Shown: positions 52,832 to 62,661 of the stretch, piece by piece
Layout: every line of letters begins with the position of its first letter
How positions within the stretch are numbered: the stretch's first letter is position 1
NCBI GenBank assembly: GCA_011364965.1
Contig: RDOB01000002.1
Span: forward strand, 545,849-609,848
Direction: 5' to 3'
DNA length: 64,000 nt
Source of the DNA: Candidatus Heimdallarchaeota archaeon
GTDB lineage: Archaea > Asgardarchaeota > Heimdallarchaeia > Hodarchaeales > Hodarchaeaceae
Made by a program: the position numbers and the translations under genes
Notes under the pieces: generated by a model
Told to the model about the DNA's origin: nothing
The model's input: only the letters and a program-made list of their open reading frames with translations
Databases searched by the model: none

Positions 52832-54733
52832 TTATTTGCCCTCAAAAAATGATGGGAGAAGCACATTGGCACCAAATTTGGCTTTCGCTTCCAAAAGGCG
52901 TTTCTTTTGATTATTCAATTCGTTGAAGAACTCCTGTGGCATAGAAGCTTCTCCAGTATAGGCTTCTTCAACTCTATCCATTTTAGCAAGATATTTTTCA
53001 ATACGAATTGCGAATTCATTCTCGTACCGTATTTTTGTATAATCACTTTGGAAAACGTGTTTGAATAGGTCTTTAATATCTTCATAACGCGGGATGTAGC
53101 CGATTGGAGTCATATATGCGTCAAAATCACCATGAATCCTTCCTTCGGCCCACAATAACCAAATTTTTTTATCGACTTTGTCATCATAGTATTTACCCGC
53201 TGAATTTTTTAGGAAATAATTTGTACCAAAAACCTTGGGAACTCTTGAACATTGAATTCCAAAATCAATATGGTGTTTGATATAATTACCCAAAGGAACA
53301 ACAATGAAATCCAAATTAGCAAAAGGATTAAATTTTCGTACTCCTTCCGCTCCTAATGTCGCAAAAGTAGTCTCCGATTCAAGAGTTGCTCCTATAAAAA
53401 CCCCATGATTCCATGATAATGCCTCTACTATCGGAACAGACGTATCTGAATCTCTTCCGCCATATAGGATTGCATGAAATTCCAACCCAATCGGATCTTC
53501 CAGTGCCTCCATATCAGTATTCTCAATATCGCGAAGATGGACAGTAAAACGGGCGTTTCCATGCGAAAGAAGTAATTCTTTCCCAGTTTTCGGATCTGTT
53601 TTTCCTTCATGCCATTCTCCATAAATTGAACTAGTCCAGTTGACACCATGATTAGGAGTATCAATTCCCATGCCTAGCCAGTAAGGTTTACCCTCATGGA
53701 TCAAAACATTTGAAAAAATTATTTCCATAGGTTCATTAAGAGTTTTATAAATTAATGGGTCGTCTATCGCATTTACATCTTGAATGATACCAAAAATGCC
53801 CACTTCGATATTAACAGCTTTTGGGATCCCATCAATTATACGTAAATAGGCAATATCATCACCGACAATCTGATTTCCAGGAATCATTGCTGTACTTGTT
53901 TTTCCACAGGCTGATGGAAAAGCACCAAGGAAATATGTCTTTCTATCTCGTTTTAATGGTATGGTAGCAGCTATATACATATGTTCAGCCCAAAAATCTC
54001 TATCCCTTTCAACAGCTTTATTCACAGCTAATCTAAGAGCCAGTTTTTTTAATCCAATACTATTCCCAGCATATTGATTATTTACACTAAGAACTCTGTC
54101 TTCTTCCAGATCGATGTAAATTCTTCTATCTTTAACATTTTTCGTAACCTGCTTATCTGTGAGTTCACCAGCAGAATGGATAAAATAGAAAAAATCTGGT
54201 GACCCTTTCAATCGTTTGAACTCCTCGTAACCAGATCTATAAAGTAAATCTTCTGAATGGGCAACGTAAGCACTGTCTGTAAGTTGAAGGGCTGGGATTG
54301 AGAAAAGAGAATTAGTTGGACCGAGGCAATAGAAGCGGATTAAGCATTCTTTTCCCTTCATTGAGCCATCAAAAATCCCCATGATATCTTCAAGGCCTTC
54401 TTCACGTTCTTTTTGATTTATGTGCTTGCCTAGGGTTTTTCCCTTGGGAAGGAGGACGCAAGTGTTTTCTTTATCTCGAGCTTGGTCAAAATACCCATCA
54501 AAATGTATAGTATGACCCTCCATCTCTAATTTGGCTTCTTCTTTATTTAAAAGAGCTAAATTTCGAATATAATCTATATCTTCAGTAGAATCCGTGATTA
54601 CTGTTACTTTCGATGGTTTACAAAGTTTCACGAACTCTTCAATGATTTTTTCGGCCTTGGGGTTATTAATCGCTTCAATCTTAACACGATTTTCTTCATC
54701 AAGAATTTTAGGATCAAGATCCATTTTTTCCAC
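52832..54733 (-). CDS. pckG: Phosphoenolpyruvate carboxykinase (GTP)
   Basis: Converts oxaloacetate plus GTP to phosphoenolpyruvate, at the branch of gluconeogenesis. 633 aa, normal for the GTP enzyme. The P-loop is FPSACGKTSTAM, with the reactive cysteine typical of GTP-PEPCK; GDDIAYLRI (kinase-2 Asp pair) and FGTNYFL near the guanine site are visible. Monocistronic. Its N-terminal ATG is followed by a charged segment with no signal. Confidence 0.93.
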   Translation of the reverse strand: MEKMDLDPKILDEENRVKIEAINNPKAEKIIEEFVKLCKPSKVTVITDSTEDIDYIRNLALLNKEEAKLEMEGHTIHFDGYFDQARDKENTCVLLPKGKTLGKHINQKEREEGLEDIMGIFDGSMKGKECLIRFYCLGPTNSLFSIPALQLTDSAYVAHSEDLLYRSGYEEFKRLKGSPDFFYFIHSAGELTDKQVTKNVKDRRIYIDLEEDRVLSVNNQYAGNSIGLKKLALRLAVNKAVERDRDFWAEHMYIAATIPLKRDRKTYFLGAFPSACGKTSTAMIPGNQIVGDDIAYLRIIDGIPKAVNIEVGIFGIIQDVNAIDDPLIYKTLNEPMEIIFSNVLIHEGKPYWLGMGIDTPNHGVNWTSSIYGEWHEGKTDPKTGKELLLSHGNARFTVHLRDIENTDMEALEDPIGLEFHAILYGGRDSDTSVPIVEALSWNHGVFIGATLESETTFATLGAEGVRKFNPFANLDFIVVPLGNYIKHHIDFGIQCSRVPKVFGTNYFLKNSAGKYYDDKVDKKIWLLWAEGRIHGDFDAYMTPIGYIPRYEDIKDLFKHVFQSDYTKIRYENEFAIRIEKYLAKMDRVEEAYTGEASMPQEFFNELNNQKKRLLEAKAKFGANVLLPSFFEGK

Positions 54734-54927
54734 CTTATTCTGCTGGTTTTATGGATAAATTTTCGCTGGTTCTCTCTTTAATTAGCATATTACAACATTA
54801 AATCATGATTTATTAGCTAATTCAAGATTGGAGTGAGTAAGGGCAAAATTCAATGAGTTCTTAAATTTCATGGATTGTATGGAATTCATTAAAAATGAAA
54901 TTTATTACAAGTAAATGTGATCTACTA

Positions 54928-55665
54928 TCATTTATTTATGAAAGAATAAATTAATCTTTCTTTGTTTTTCCCTTTATTTTTCATCTCGATAAATTTAACA
55001 AATCCGATCTCAGAAGTATTACGTACATGGGTTCCTCCGCATGCTGCCCAATCATAACCCTCCACTTCCACAATGCGGAAATCAATTACAGATTTCGGCA
55101 CCATTTCAAGATATTTGGTTTGGTACTTTTTTGATTGTAAAAATGCGATAGCTTTTTCACGGGGAAGAAAATTAATGCAAACTGGAAGATTCTGGGAAAA
55201 TATCTTATTAATTTCAATGTTTATTTCTTGTAGTTCTAATTCAGACATTTTATCGATGGGATGAAAGTCTAATCTGCTTTGATTTTGTCTTATTTGAGTA
55301 CTGACTGTTTCAGCATTAAGCTCAATCTGAAAATACCTACTAATTACATGTTGAGCTGTGTGTGCTTTCATATATTGATAACGAAGATTCCAATCTAGTT
55401 TCCCATGAATTTTGGTTCCTTTTTCGAGCCCAATTGTATTATTCAACAAATGTATTATGTTTTCCTTCGCTTGTTTAGTGTCTTTAACCTCATAAGCTGT
55501 ATTTCCAGCGTAAAATGTCCCCTGATCCCCTGGTTGACCCCCGCTTTCTGGAAAAAAGACTGTTTGAGTTAAAATCACAGAATTATTGGGAAAATCAGTG
55601 ACATCAATAATTTCTGCGTCAAATTCCTGAATATAACAATCATGTAAATATAGTCTATCGGTCAA
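54928..55665 (-). CDS. alaX: AlaX-type alanyl-tRNA editing protein
   Basis: Free-standing editing domain that hydrolyses Ser- or Gly-mischarged tRNA-Ala. 245 aa, the AlaX-M size: N-terminal glycine-containing barrel (FFPESGGQPGDQG) and the editing domain with zinc ligands HTAQHVIS (HxxxH) and CGGTHV (CxxxH). Seventeen bases downstream of the small W-repeat protein gene on the same strand, probably co-transcribed. Confidence 0.92.
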   Translation of the reverse strand: MTDRLYLHDCYIQEFDAEIIDVTDFPNNSVILTQTVFFPESGGQPGDQGTFYAGNTAYEVKDTKQAKENIIHLLNNTIGLEKGTKIHGKLDWNLRYQYMKAHTAQHVISRYFQIELNAETVSTQIRQNQSRLDFHPIDKMSELELQEINIEINKIFSQNLPVCINFLPREKAIAFLQSKKYQTKYLEMVPKSVIDFRIVEVEGYDWAACGGTHVRNTSEIGFVKFIEMKNKGKNKERLIYSFINK

Positions 55666-55682
55666 ATTGATCCCTGTTTGAT

Positions 55683-56066
55683 TTATTTTGAGGCTTCTCG
55701 ATTTTCCTGTTCTAAGAATTTGTCTAGAGGAACTACACGTTTATGATGTAGAATTTTCTTTTTAACAATCTCTGTTGCTAGTTCTTCTCTTTCTTTCAAT
55801 GTTTTTTCAGGAAATCTTTCTCGGATGCTAATTCTTGCATCATTATACCATTGAGCTACTGTTTTTTCCTCTAAGGAAGGAGGGAAATATATTTTATGAG
55901 ATTTCCGATATGCACGTAATTTATCGTCAAAATGATGTTCAATCAATTTCATCTGATTTTCTTTTGATTCATGTGGATAGGCTAGTTTTACATTCGTTTC
56001 AGCCTCCTTCCACCATTTGACTAAATCTAACGGATCTAGTTCGATGTTGTATCTTCGCCTATTCAT
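55683..56066 (-). CDS. Small protein with an internal W-x-x-A repeat
   Basis: 127 aa. Two ~38-residue repeats: the first begins VKWWKEAETNVKLAYP (~15-30), the second VAQWYNDARISIRERFP (~70-86); each continues with a charged helix (ENQMKLIEHHFDDKLR and KEREELATEIVKKKIL). Shared pattern W[WY]-x-[ED]-A-x(3)-[VI]-[KR]-x(2)-[YF]-P. Predicted all-helical, basic and soluble. Family not recognised. Same strand, 17 bases upstream of alaX. Confidence 0.65.
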   Translation of the reverse strand: MNRRRYNIELDPLDLVKWWKEAETNVKLAYPHESKENQMKLIEHHFDDKLRAYRKSHKIYFPPSLEEKTVAQWYNDARISIRERFPEKTLKEREELATEIVKKKILHHKRVVPLDKFLEQENREASK

Positions 56067-56576
56067 GACGTCAAAATGTATAATGCAATTCTATAAATCT
56101 TTTCCCCTATGGAAATGGAACTTCGGTTTGCCAGAGATCAGGTTCAAACCAAAGTCATTTTTCCTACTATAATGGAGTTATAGACCATGTGGGATCACCA
56201 AATATATAACTAGTACATTTTCTGCATTCTTGTCTTCTTTAAATATGATAAACTCTATAAAACTCTTTTCAAATATCTTATTGTCTCCAGTTCAAGACTA
56301 TTTGGAAAAAAATTGCTTTCTATTGTCGAGGTAAATAGGATGGATCACAAAATTTGATGATAAACCTCGTGAGTGATCAGTTAAGTAAATTTATGCAGCT
56401 ACTAAAATACCAAACTTCTGGAAAAAGAAAAAACTCCAATTTTTCAATTAAAACTTTATTAGAGTTGGAGGAGGTTATATTGAATTTTAGAGAAACTCTT
56501 AAAATTTCCTTTTTTTAAAATAGAAATCTATAAAAAAGGATTTTTCTCACTCTTCGGCTATTGGATTATCTTCTTT
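56067..56576. other. 510-base gene-free region with two stem-loop/inverted-repeat elements
   Basis: Lies between divergent genes. No coding frame or tRNA was found. At 56121-56154, CTTCGGTTTG pairs with CAAACCAAAG (ten positions, one mismatch) around a 14-base loop. At 56167-56183, CTATAA and TTATAG form a perfect inverted repeat with a 5-base spacer and overlap a TATA-like sequence. The rest is AT-rich with several T-runs. Could hold a small RNA or a regulated promoter, or neither. Confidence 0.4.
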
Positions 56577-57977
56577 ATGGAGGAAATACCAGCTTTATTT
56601 AAAATGGGGATCTTTATGGTAAAAATTGAACGAATATCACGAAAGCATGGCTTAATGCTTGTTGATCCTGAAGAACGTGATTTCTTCCATTGCTGTAATA
56701 GATGTGAGGTAGCCTCTTCGCTAGGGTCTGTAGAAGAATGTCCTCAGCGAATTCACACGGGTAATAGCTGTTGTCCTTCCTGTAGTTCATTTATAGAGCA
56801 CGGGATTGAAGCGTTATTATCCCACTGGGGGGATCAGGGACAATTTCTTGTAGGATTTCAAATTATTGTTCCCTTAAATTCTGGAATAACTGAAGATATT
56901 TTACGAGCAGCATTCCATCTATATAAAGTACCTCTGAATCAGCTGCATTTACTATACGAATGGCAAGACACTAGAACTCTTGATATTTCCTTTGAATTTC
57001 ATACTTATTGGACGATGATAATTCGACATATTTATTGGCCATTGAACCTAAACGTTCCTTTTCTAAGAGATGCTTTAATCTATGCATTAACGGGTTTTCC
57101 TGATAGAGCTGCAGCCACAGTTTACTCTCACCTTCGTGATCTGTTTGCTGATTTTTCAGATTGGGTAAAAGATAATTACAGCATTGATCCACTGGAAATA
57201 TTCAATGTCACTGTTAAGAGTAATCGGAGTACAATCTCTTATTATGCTTCTTATTTTCTAAGGGTCGAAAATGCAGAAAACATCACAATAGATATTCTTT
57301 CTCCTGATTATGAGAGATCCTCAGATCCAGAAGCCTGCATTGTTCGCTTGGGGAGTTCTCAAATACCTGTAATCTCATTTCAAAAAGTAAGTTCTGCTTT
57401 AGTGATGAGAAAGGGTCTTGAAACTGCTTGGGGTTCTATTGAACTTTCCCTGCAAAGAATGTTAGAGGAATTGAGTAATATTACATCAGAGATGCGTAGT
57501 TCTAAGCCAGTGTCAGCTAAACAAGTAGGAGATCTACTTGATCGAATTCAGACAATCCAAGTTCAATTTCTAAAGTTGAAACCTATTATCTCAAACATGC
57601 AAGGAGCAATCTCTCCTTTAGTACCTCTTCTCTCTGAATCCTTAATTCAACAATTACTGCCTACTTTCAATCTGAATTTAGTGAATTCATGGTTTGAATT
57701 CTCTAAGTCTGTTGAACGATCTATTGATGGAGCAAACTCATATATTCGCGGAAAAATGAATATTTTGGCCATAGAGCAGGAGAAAAGAACTACCAAACGC
57801 TTGAATCTATTAACTGCTTTATTTGGATGTTTATCTGGCCTAAATTTGATAGTCGCATTCCTATCATGGGGTACCCCTGAGCCCAATCCAGAATTATTGA
57901 TATTATCGGGTAGTTTAATAGTATTTCTAATATTACTTACATTGATCATAGTTGGCGGAGTGCTTTCAAGAGATTAG
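56577..57977 (+). CDS. Uncharacterised protein with Cys-rich N-terminus and two C-terminal membrane segments
   Basis: 466 aa. The first ~75 residues are cysteine-rich (FHCCNRCEV, EECPQR, SCCPSCSSF), suggesting metal binding. Residues ~85-290 are mixed alpha/beta; ~285-400 are long helices with coiled-coil character (RMLEELSNITSEMRSS); two hydrophobic segments (~415-432, ~440-462) end the protein. No family recognised. The first ATG is used; ATG codons at residues 10 and 14 are alternatives. Confidence 0.65.
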   Translation: MEEIPALFKMGIFMVKIERISRKHGLMLVDPEERDFFHCCNRCEVASSLGSVEECPQRIHTGNSCCPSCSSFIEHGIEALLSHWGDQGQFLVGFQIIVPLNSGITEDILRAAFHLYKVPLNQLHLLYEWQDTRTLDISFEFHTYWTMIIRHIYWPLNLNVPFLRDALIYALTGFPDRAAATVYSHLRDLFADFSDWVKDNYSIDPLEIFNVTVKSNRSTISYYASYFLRVENAENITIDILSPDYERSSDPEACIVRLGSSQIPVISFQKVSSALVMRKGLETAWGSIELSLQRMLEELSNITSEMRSSKPVSAKQVGDLLDRIQTIQVQFLKLKPIISNMQGAISPLVPLLSESLIQQLLPTFNLNLVNSWFEFSKSVERSIDGANSYIRGKMNILAIEQEKRTTKRLNLLTALFGCLSGLNLIVAFLSWGTPEPNPELLILSGSLIVFLILLTLIIVGGVLSRD

Positions 57978-58095
57978 TCATTACTAGACCTAGTGTATTA
58001 TCCCAATACCAGTAGTCGCAATTAAATTCCCAAATACTTAAAAGAAATAAAAGAGATCAATTTTCATTGACATTCTAATATAGGATGAAATTAAA

Positions 58096-58422
58096 ATGGC
58101 ACGAGTAAGAGCAATGAGTAAACCTGCACCATTATTGGATCGCTGTATAGCATCATTAATAGATGGATTTATATGCAGCCCCTTATCAGTTATTTGTTAT
58201 CCAGTGTGGAAAGACGGAATTAGAGATGGGCATAGTTTTGGCAAAGGATTGATGGGCTTACGCGTTGTAAAATATGGTACAAGACAAGGAGCATCAGTCT
58301 CTAATTCATGTTTAAGAAACTGTTGTCATTTTGGAGTCGGTCTCTGCCTGCTCTGCTTCAATGGTGATCGACGTCACCTTGGCGACTATATTGCAGGAAC
58401 AATGGTTGTAAAAGATAGATAA
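58096..58422 (+). CDS. RDD-family membrane protein (short)
   Basis: 108 aa with two short hydrophobic segments. LLDRCIASLIDGF and KDGIRDGHSFGKGLMGLRVV match RDD domains; ending RRHLGDYIAGTMVV. Paralogous to the protein at 60764-61282, whose core reads KDGIRDGQSFGKGLMNLRV. RDD proteins are often small transporters or accessory membrane proteins; role unknown. Confidence 0.8.
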   Translation: MARVRAMSKPAPLLDRCIASLIDGFICSPLSVICYPVWKDGIRDGHSFGKGLMGLRVVKYGTRQGASVSNSCLRNCCHFGVGLCLLCFNGDRRHLGDYIAGTMVVKDR

Positions 58423-58455
58423 TAAGTTAAAATGGACTTATTAAAATATTTCTTC

Positions 58456-58464
58456 TTTTTTTTT
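58456..58464. terminator. T-run between convergent genes
   Basis: Nine T residues 34 bases after the RDD gene stop, in the 62-base gap before the convergent membrane-protein gene; suited to terminate the plus-strand transcript. Confidence 0.45.
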
Positions 58465-58484
58465 GATTTAAAAGAGTATAGCTC

Positions 58485-59096
58485 TTAGTCATCCATCTGT
58501 TCTGGAGGTAAAGAAAAAGGATCTTTTATTCCTCCATGAATGAGTTGAGAAACGAAAATCTGTTCACGATCCACATAAATCTGATAACCTGAACAATAAG
58601 GGATATTACCATACTCTGGGCATAGGTGGCAAATTTCTTCATTCTTTTTAGCTCGTCTTCTATTTAAATAAAGATAACCTGGAATAAAGTTAAGAACAAT
58701 CCATATTTTAATGAAGACGTTAGGAGTGAATATAAATTGAATTATTGCTATAGTAAATGAAGCTCCAAGCATAAAACGGGCAAAATCTTTCATCTTTCTA
58801 TTTTTAATTATAAATGCAGTGATAAAGGTTGGTAAAATCATTAAATAAATTATTAAACCAACCTCTATTTCGTTTAGTCGATTCCACAATTGTAAGGACG
58901 GTAGACTTCCAAGTAAAATGATAAATAAAGATAAAATCATACCTGAATATTGCATAAAACACCCTCGACATACTTTTCTGCTATTAATATTATAAGTATG
59001 ATCAGAAAAGTTATTACATAATGGATGATGAGAAATCCTATATGGGCCAAGTATTTTTTTAGATAGGTTCTGGGGAGTTTTCATATGCTTTCTCAT
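58485..59096 (-). CDS. Four-TM membrane protein with Cys/His motifs, possible DUF2085-like
   Basis: 203 aa. The N-terminal part has HHPLCNNFSDHTY and KVCRGCFMQYSG, a His/Cys arrangement seen in DUF2085-type archaeal membrane proteins; then about four membrane segments (~52-70, ~80-98, ~108-125, ~128-145) and a cytoplasmic tail with CHLCPEY and CSGY. Begins immediately after the stop codon of the TPR gene (zero spacing), so it is translationally coupled with it. Family call tentative. Confidence 0.65.
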   Translation of the reverse strand: MRKHMKTPQNLSKKILGPYRISHHPLCNNFSDHTYNINSRKVCRGCFMQYSGMILSLFIILLGSLPSLQLWNRLNEIEVGLIIYLMILPTFITAFIIKNRKMKDFARFMLGASFTIAIIQFIFTPNVFIKIWIVLNFIPGYLYLNRRRAKKNEEICHLCPEYGNIPYCSGYQIYVDREQIFVSQLIHGGIKDPFSLPPEQMDD

Positions 59097-60617
59097 CTAG
59101 AATTGGCTTTCTATCAGTTTTAAGAATATTTTGTGCTCTTTTTCAAGTTTTTGGCTTAAAGACGGAGACAGTGTAGGAATACTTAGCATTGGAAGTTTAA
59201 ATGAGGGCTTGATATCTCTCTTATTCTTGGACCAAAGGTTCAAAGCACTTTCTGAATTACCAATTAAATGTTGAATAAATGCTAATTCAAAAATTGCTTG
59301 ATTTTTAATTTCATCATTCTTCATTTTATTAATTGTAGGAATTAGATATTTTTTAAGAACGGAAATCACTGCTGAAAACGCTTCTAGTTCAACTAAACCA
59401 TCACGATAATTCGAACAGACTATCAAAAATTCATCGAAATCTTTGATTTTCCAATAGAATTTTTTAGTCTCTTCCAGAATGTTTAATGCAAAATTTATCT
59501 CTTTAAGTTTAAGAAAGATATATCCCAAATTAGCCTTAGTAGCATGCAAACTCGCTTCATCTAATGGTTTCATTTTTTCTAGAACTTCAATTAGTTGAAT
59601 GAAAAGAGATTTCGCTTCTTGATATTCTTTTGTATCTATAGCAATTTTTGCTAGTGAGTCTAAGGCAAAAACTACTCCCTTATCACTTTTATTTGAAAGA
59701 TTTAAAATTTGCTCAAATGCATTCTTTGCTTCTCCTAATTCCGAGTTTAATAAATAGCAGTTACCTAACTCTAGTAACACATCTTCTGATAAAATCTGGG
59801 GTTCTTCTTCAAGAATACACTTTAGTGTATTAATTGCTTCCTCAATTTTATTATTAGCTTTCTGAATCCTAGCTAGCGTTTTTAAGCTAACTATTGTCCC
59901 TGCGGAGTTGATAATCTGAGTGTACAGTTCAACCGATATTTTTGCACATTCCTCTGCTTTTGCCATATCATTCCTCAATATATACACCTCAGCGAGATTC
60001 AGGTTGACTGTAGCTAGAGAAGGAAGGTCATTTATCTCTTGAAAATGGTTATTTGCTGTTTGGAAATATGAAAGTGCCTTGTCAACTTCTCCATCTTGAT
60101 AATAAAGGCTTCCAATATTCAAATGAGAGCTAGCAATTGCAGGAACATCTTTCAACTTCTCTGCTATCTTCAATGATTCAAAATGATAAGTTTTTGCCTT
60201 TTTTATATTCCCAAATAGCAAGTAGATATTTCCAATGTTATTATAAATTTTAGAAAGCCCTATTGAATGATTGATGGTTTTGAAGTACTTTTCTGCTTGT
60301 TTGTAATGCTTTAATGCCTCTTCATATTTCTGATAAATCCGAAAAATTTTACCAAGGAGATTTTCAACATCCCCCTTCAATTCAAAGTCATCAGTATCAC
60401 TTAAATTCGATAAGATCATTTCTGCTTCGCATTTTGCTCTTTTAAAGTCTCTTTTCCCATAATAAGCCTCTGCCATAAGATGTCTTATTTTTTGCTTCTC
60501 CTCATGACTTGTAGATGAAGAAAAGCTTTCATTTAGCATTTTTAATATTATCGAATATTTCCCTTGATTAAATAGCTCATACAATTCCTCTTGAAGGGCA
60601 CTCATATTAATAGACAT
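59097..60617 (-). CDS. Tetratricopeptide-repeat protein
   Basis: 506 aa built almost wholly from ~34-residue TPR helices; clear units include NLLGKIFRIYQKYEEALKHY, KIYNNIGNIYLLFGNIKKA, SSHLNIGSLYYQDGEVDKAL and NLNLAEVYILRNDMAKA. A scaffold for protein-protein contacts, cytoplasmic, no enzymatic domain. Coupled to the downstream membrane-protein gene, which may be its partner. Confidence 0.85.
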   Translation of the reverse strand: MSINMSALQEELYELFNQGKYSIILKMLNESFSSSTSHEEKQKIRHLMAEAYYGKRDFKRAKCEAEMILSNLSDTDDFELKGDVENLLGKIFRIYQKYEEALKHYKQAEKYFKTINHSIGLSKIYNNIGNIYLLFGNIKKAKTYHFESLKIAEKLKDVPAIASSHLNIGSLYYQDGEVDKALSYFQTANNHFQEINDLPSLATVNLNLAEVYILRNDMAKAEECAKISVELYTQIINSAGTIVSLKTLARIQKANNKIEEAINTLKCILEEEPQILSEDVLLELGNCYLLNSELGEAKNAFEQILNLSNKSDKGVVFALDSLAKIAIDTKEYQEAKSLFIQLIEVLEKMKPLDEASLHATKANLGYIFLKLKEINFALNILEETKKFYWKIKDFDEFLIVCSNYRDGLVELEAFSAVISVLKKYLIPTINKMKNDEIKNQAIFELAFIQHLIGNSESALNLWSKNKRDIKPSFKLPMLSIPTLSPSLSQKLEKEHKIFLKLIESQF

Positions 60618-60763
60618 TCCCTATGACGCAATTATAGAATAACAGATAATTACATACTTCTTCAAGAAGTACAAAATTATTTCTCTTTGAAAATCAACTC
60701 AAATCTGCTTTTATATTCCTATTAGAGAAAAACGTGGAATGAGGACTAGAGATCGTGATTATT

Positions 60764-61282
60764 TTACTGATCAAGTATTACGACAGTTCCTGCTATTTGA
60801 TCGCCTATTCGCCGTCCGTTTCCATCAACTAATGCTACCAAATAACAGCAAAGAGTATCTAACCAACCACACAGACAATTTCGAATACAAGATTGGCCAA
60901 TAGTTGCAGGTTCACCAGTACGATAATCAATCACCCTTAAATTCATCAATCCTTTGCCAAAAGATTGGCCATCTCTGATTCCATCTTTCCAAACGCCATA
61001 ACAGAGACAAGCCAAGCCAATACTGGAAAGAAAATTGTCAATACATAATGCCACCAATCGTTCTGCAATAGGCGCCTTCAATCTTGGATGATAAGGTCTA
61101 GATCGGTACTGGGGGCTATAAGCTTGTTGAGGCTGGAATTTTGGTGATGGAGGAGAAGCTTCCCATGAACTAGTCACTCTCTTAGGGGAAGGGTGAGATT
61201 CAGGAAGTTTTTTGCCACAGTTTAAGCAATAGATACTATCCCGATCAACTTCTGCTCCACAGAAAGGACAATAACTTGTCAT
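60764..61282 (-). CDS. RDD-family membrane protein with N-terminal zinc ribbon
   Basis: 172 aa. Zinc ribbon CPFCGAEVDRDSIYCLNCG at the N-terminus (CxxC-x11-CxxC), a Pro/Ser-rich linker, then the RDD domain (APIAERLVALCIDNF, KDGIRDGQSFGKGLMNL, RRIGDQIAGTVV). ATG 61282 is chosen because GGAG lies eight bases upstream; a TTG five codons earlier is possible. Paralogue of the protein at 58096. Confidence 0.8.
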   Translation of the reverse strand: MTSYCPFCGAEVDRDSIYCLNCGKKLPESHPSPKRVTSSWEASPPSPKFQPQQAYSPQYRSRPYHPRLKAPIAERLVALCIDNFLSSIGLACLCYGVWKDGIRDGQSFGKGLMNLRVIDYRTGEPATIGQSCIRNCLCGWLDTLCCYLVALVDGNGRRIGDQIAGTVVILDQ

Positions 61283-61488
61283 TATTTTTCGCTCCAATTT
61301 TAATTTAATTACTCTACAAATTCCAAGTCTATTATTAAAAACTTATGCTCATCAGAGGGTATTCGTTATAATATTGTATTTAATTCTTAATTATCTAAAT
61401 ATTCATACATAATCTTTAAGTTAGAATCAATTTACAATTTAGAATACGTTGAAGAACGATATTCATTTGATAAATCTTAATCCAGAAT

Positions 61489-62646
61489 GTGGCAGTAAAC
61501 GTGAAGAAATTCCATCGTCCTAAATTTGTGGATATTACTCCTGAGACCGAAAGGTTGAAAGATCTTGACCATTTTTGGATCTTACTTGATCATTGCCGAG
61601 AACTAGGGATGTGGAGATTCTCTTATGTTTCAGAAGATGAAACGGGAGAATATATACCTTCGCGACAGGTTCGATTTACAGAACCTATTTTGATGATTCA
61701 TGGTGAAGGAACTTCTCATACTTTGTTTAATTGGACTGCGCGCGAATATTGGTTTTCAGGATTTAGGTTTCTCTTTGCATTAGATGTTGAGGATGTTTCT
61801 GATATTCAGCGGTCTGCAGATAGAGTTGCGCGAGCCATAGAAGAGATAAAAACTATTACAAATGCTCATAGAATCTCTGTTATTGCCCATTCCGTAGGAG
61901 GGGTTATAGCACGATATTATACTAAATTCACAGAAGGAGCTGATAGTAACATCCGAATATTGGCAATGATTGGCGCTCCTCATGATAAATCACAGTTTTC
62001 TAAGAAATTGCAGAGCTCTCACCATGATAAACCTGAAATACTTCGTGCTTTAGATTACTTAGAAGATATTAATTCAACTATTACTGAAAAAGAGCTATAT
62101 TATCTCACGCAAGTTAATATTGGCGGGGGACCTTGGACCATCAAAGATAAATTCGGAGAATCACGTTTTATTCCTTTATCTGACGCTTTGAATATCATGG
62201 TAAGTCAAACTCACATGAGAATCCATAGACATAAGGTAACATTTCAAACCTTGAAACCTTACCTCATTCCAACAGTTGCAGTTTTTAAAGTCCGCTTATT
62301 GGCAATTTCAGGAATAAAGGATCCATTAGTATTCCGAATTCATTATAAGGGTAATATTACACAAAAATATCCTAAGAATGGCGCGATTCGCACCCCAACA
62401 GATCAATCTGGTCCATTTTTATTAGAGATACCTATTATAATGTTTATGAATTCCTATTCTCTCTCTCAAGAAGCACAACCTAAAATTGCCATTTATCCTT
62501 TTTTAACTGATGGAGTCAAACAAAAAGGGTTGGGTAAGATCGAAATGACTATTGATTGTCAAAAACTGCCATGTGTTAGTTATTTTACATTTGTAGGTGA
62601 AAACCATGAAAGGGTGGATTTTGCAGTTTACAGTTACATTCCTTAA
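61489..62646 (+). CDS. Alpha/beta hydrolase, PGAP1/lipase-like
   Basis: 385 aa. LMIHGEGTSHTLFNW (oxyanion HG), FALDVEDVSD, and the nucleophile elbow VIAHSVGGVIARYY (G/A-x-S-x-G) put it with lipase/PGAP1-like hydrolases; FIPLSDALN and MRIHRHKVT may supply the acid and base. The C-terminal ~120 residues look like a beta domain, perhaps for substrate or membrane binding. GTG start. Fifteen bases before sir2. Ester substrate unknown. Confidence 0.75.
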   Translation: MAVNVKKFHRPKFVDITPETERLKDLDHFWILLDHCRELGMWRFSYVSEDETGEYIPSRQVRFTEPILMIHGEGTSHTLFNWTAREYWFSGFRFLFALDVEDVSDIQRSADRVARAIEEIKTITNAHRISVIAHSVGGVIARYYTKFTEGADSNIRILAMIGAPHDKSQFSKKLQSSHHDKPEILRALDYLEDINSTITEKELYYLTQVNIGGGPWTIKDKFGESRFIPLSDALNIMVSQTHMRIHRHKVTFQTLKPYLIPTVAVFKVRLLAISGIKDPLVFRIHYKGNITQKYPKNGAIRTPTDQSGPFLLEIPIIMFMNSYSLSQEAQPKIAIYPFLTDGVKQKGLGKIEMTIDCQKLPCVSYFTFVGENHERVDFAVYSYIP

Positions 62647-62661
62647 AAAGGAGCAGCGTGG

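Noticed and set aside
56125-56150. Possible tRNA because of GGTTCAAACC
   Set aside because: No acceptor, anticodon or D-arm can be built around it; the sequence is better explained as one arm of a simple stem-loop.
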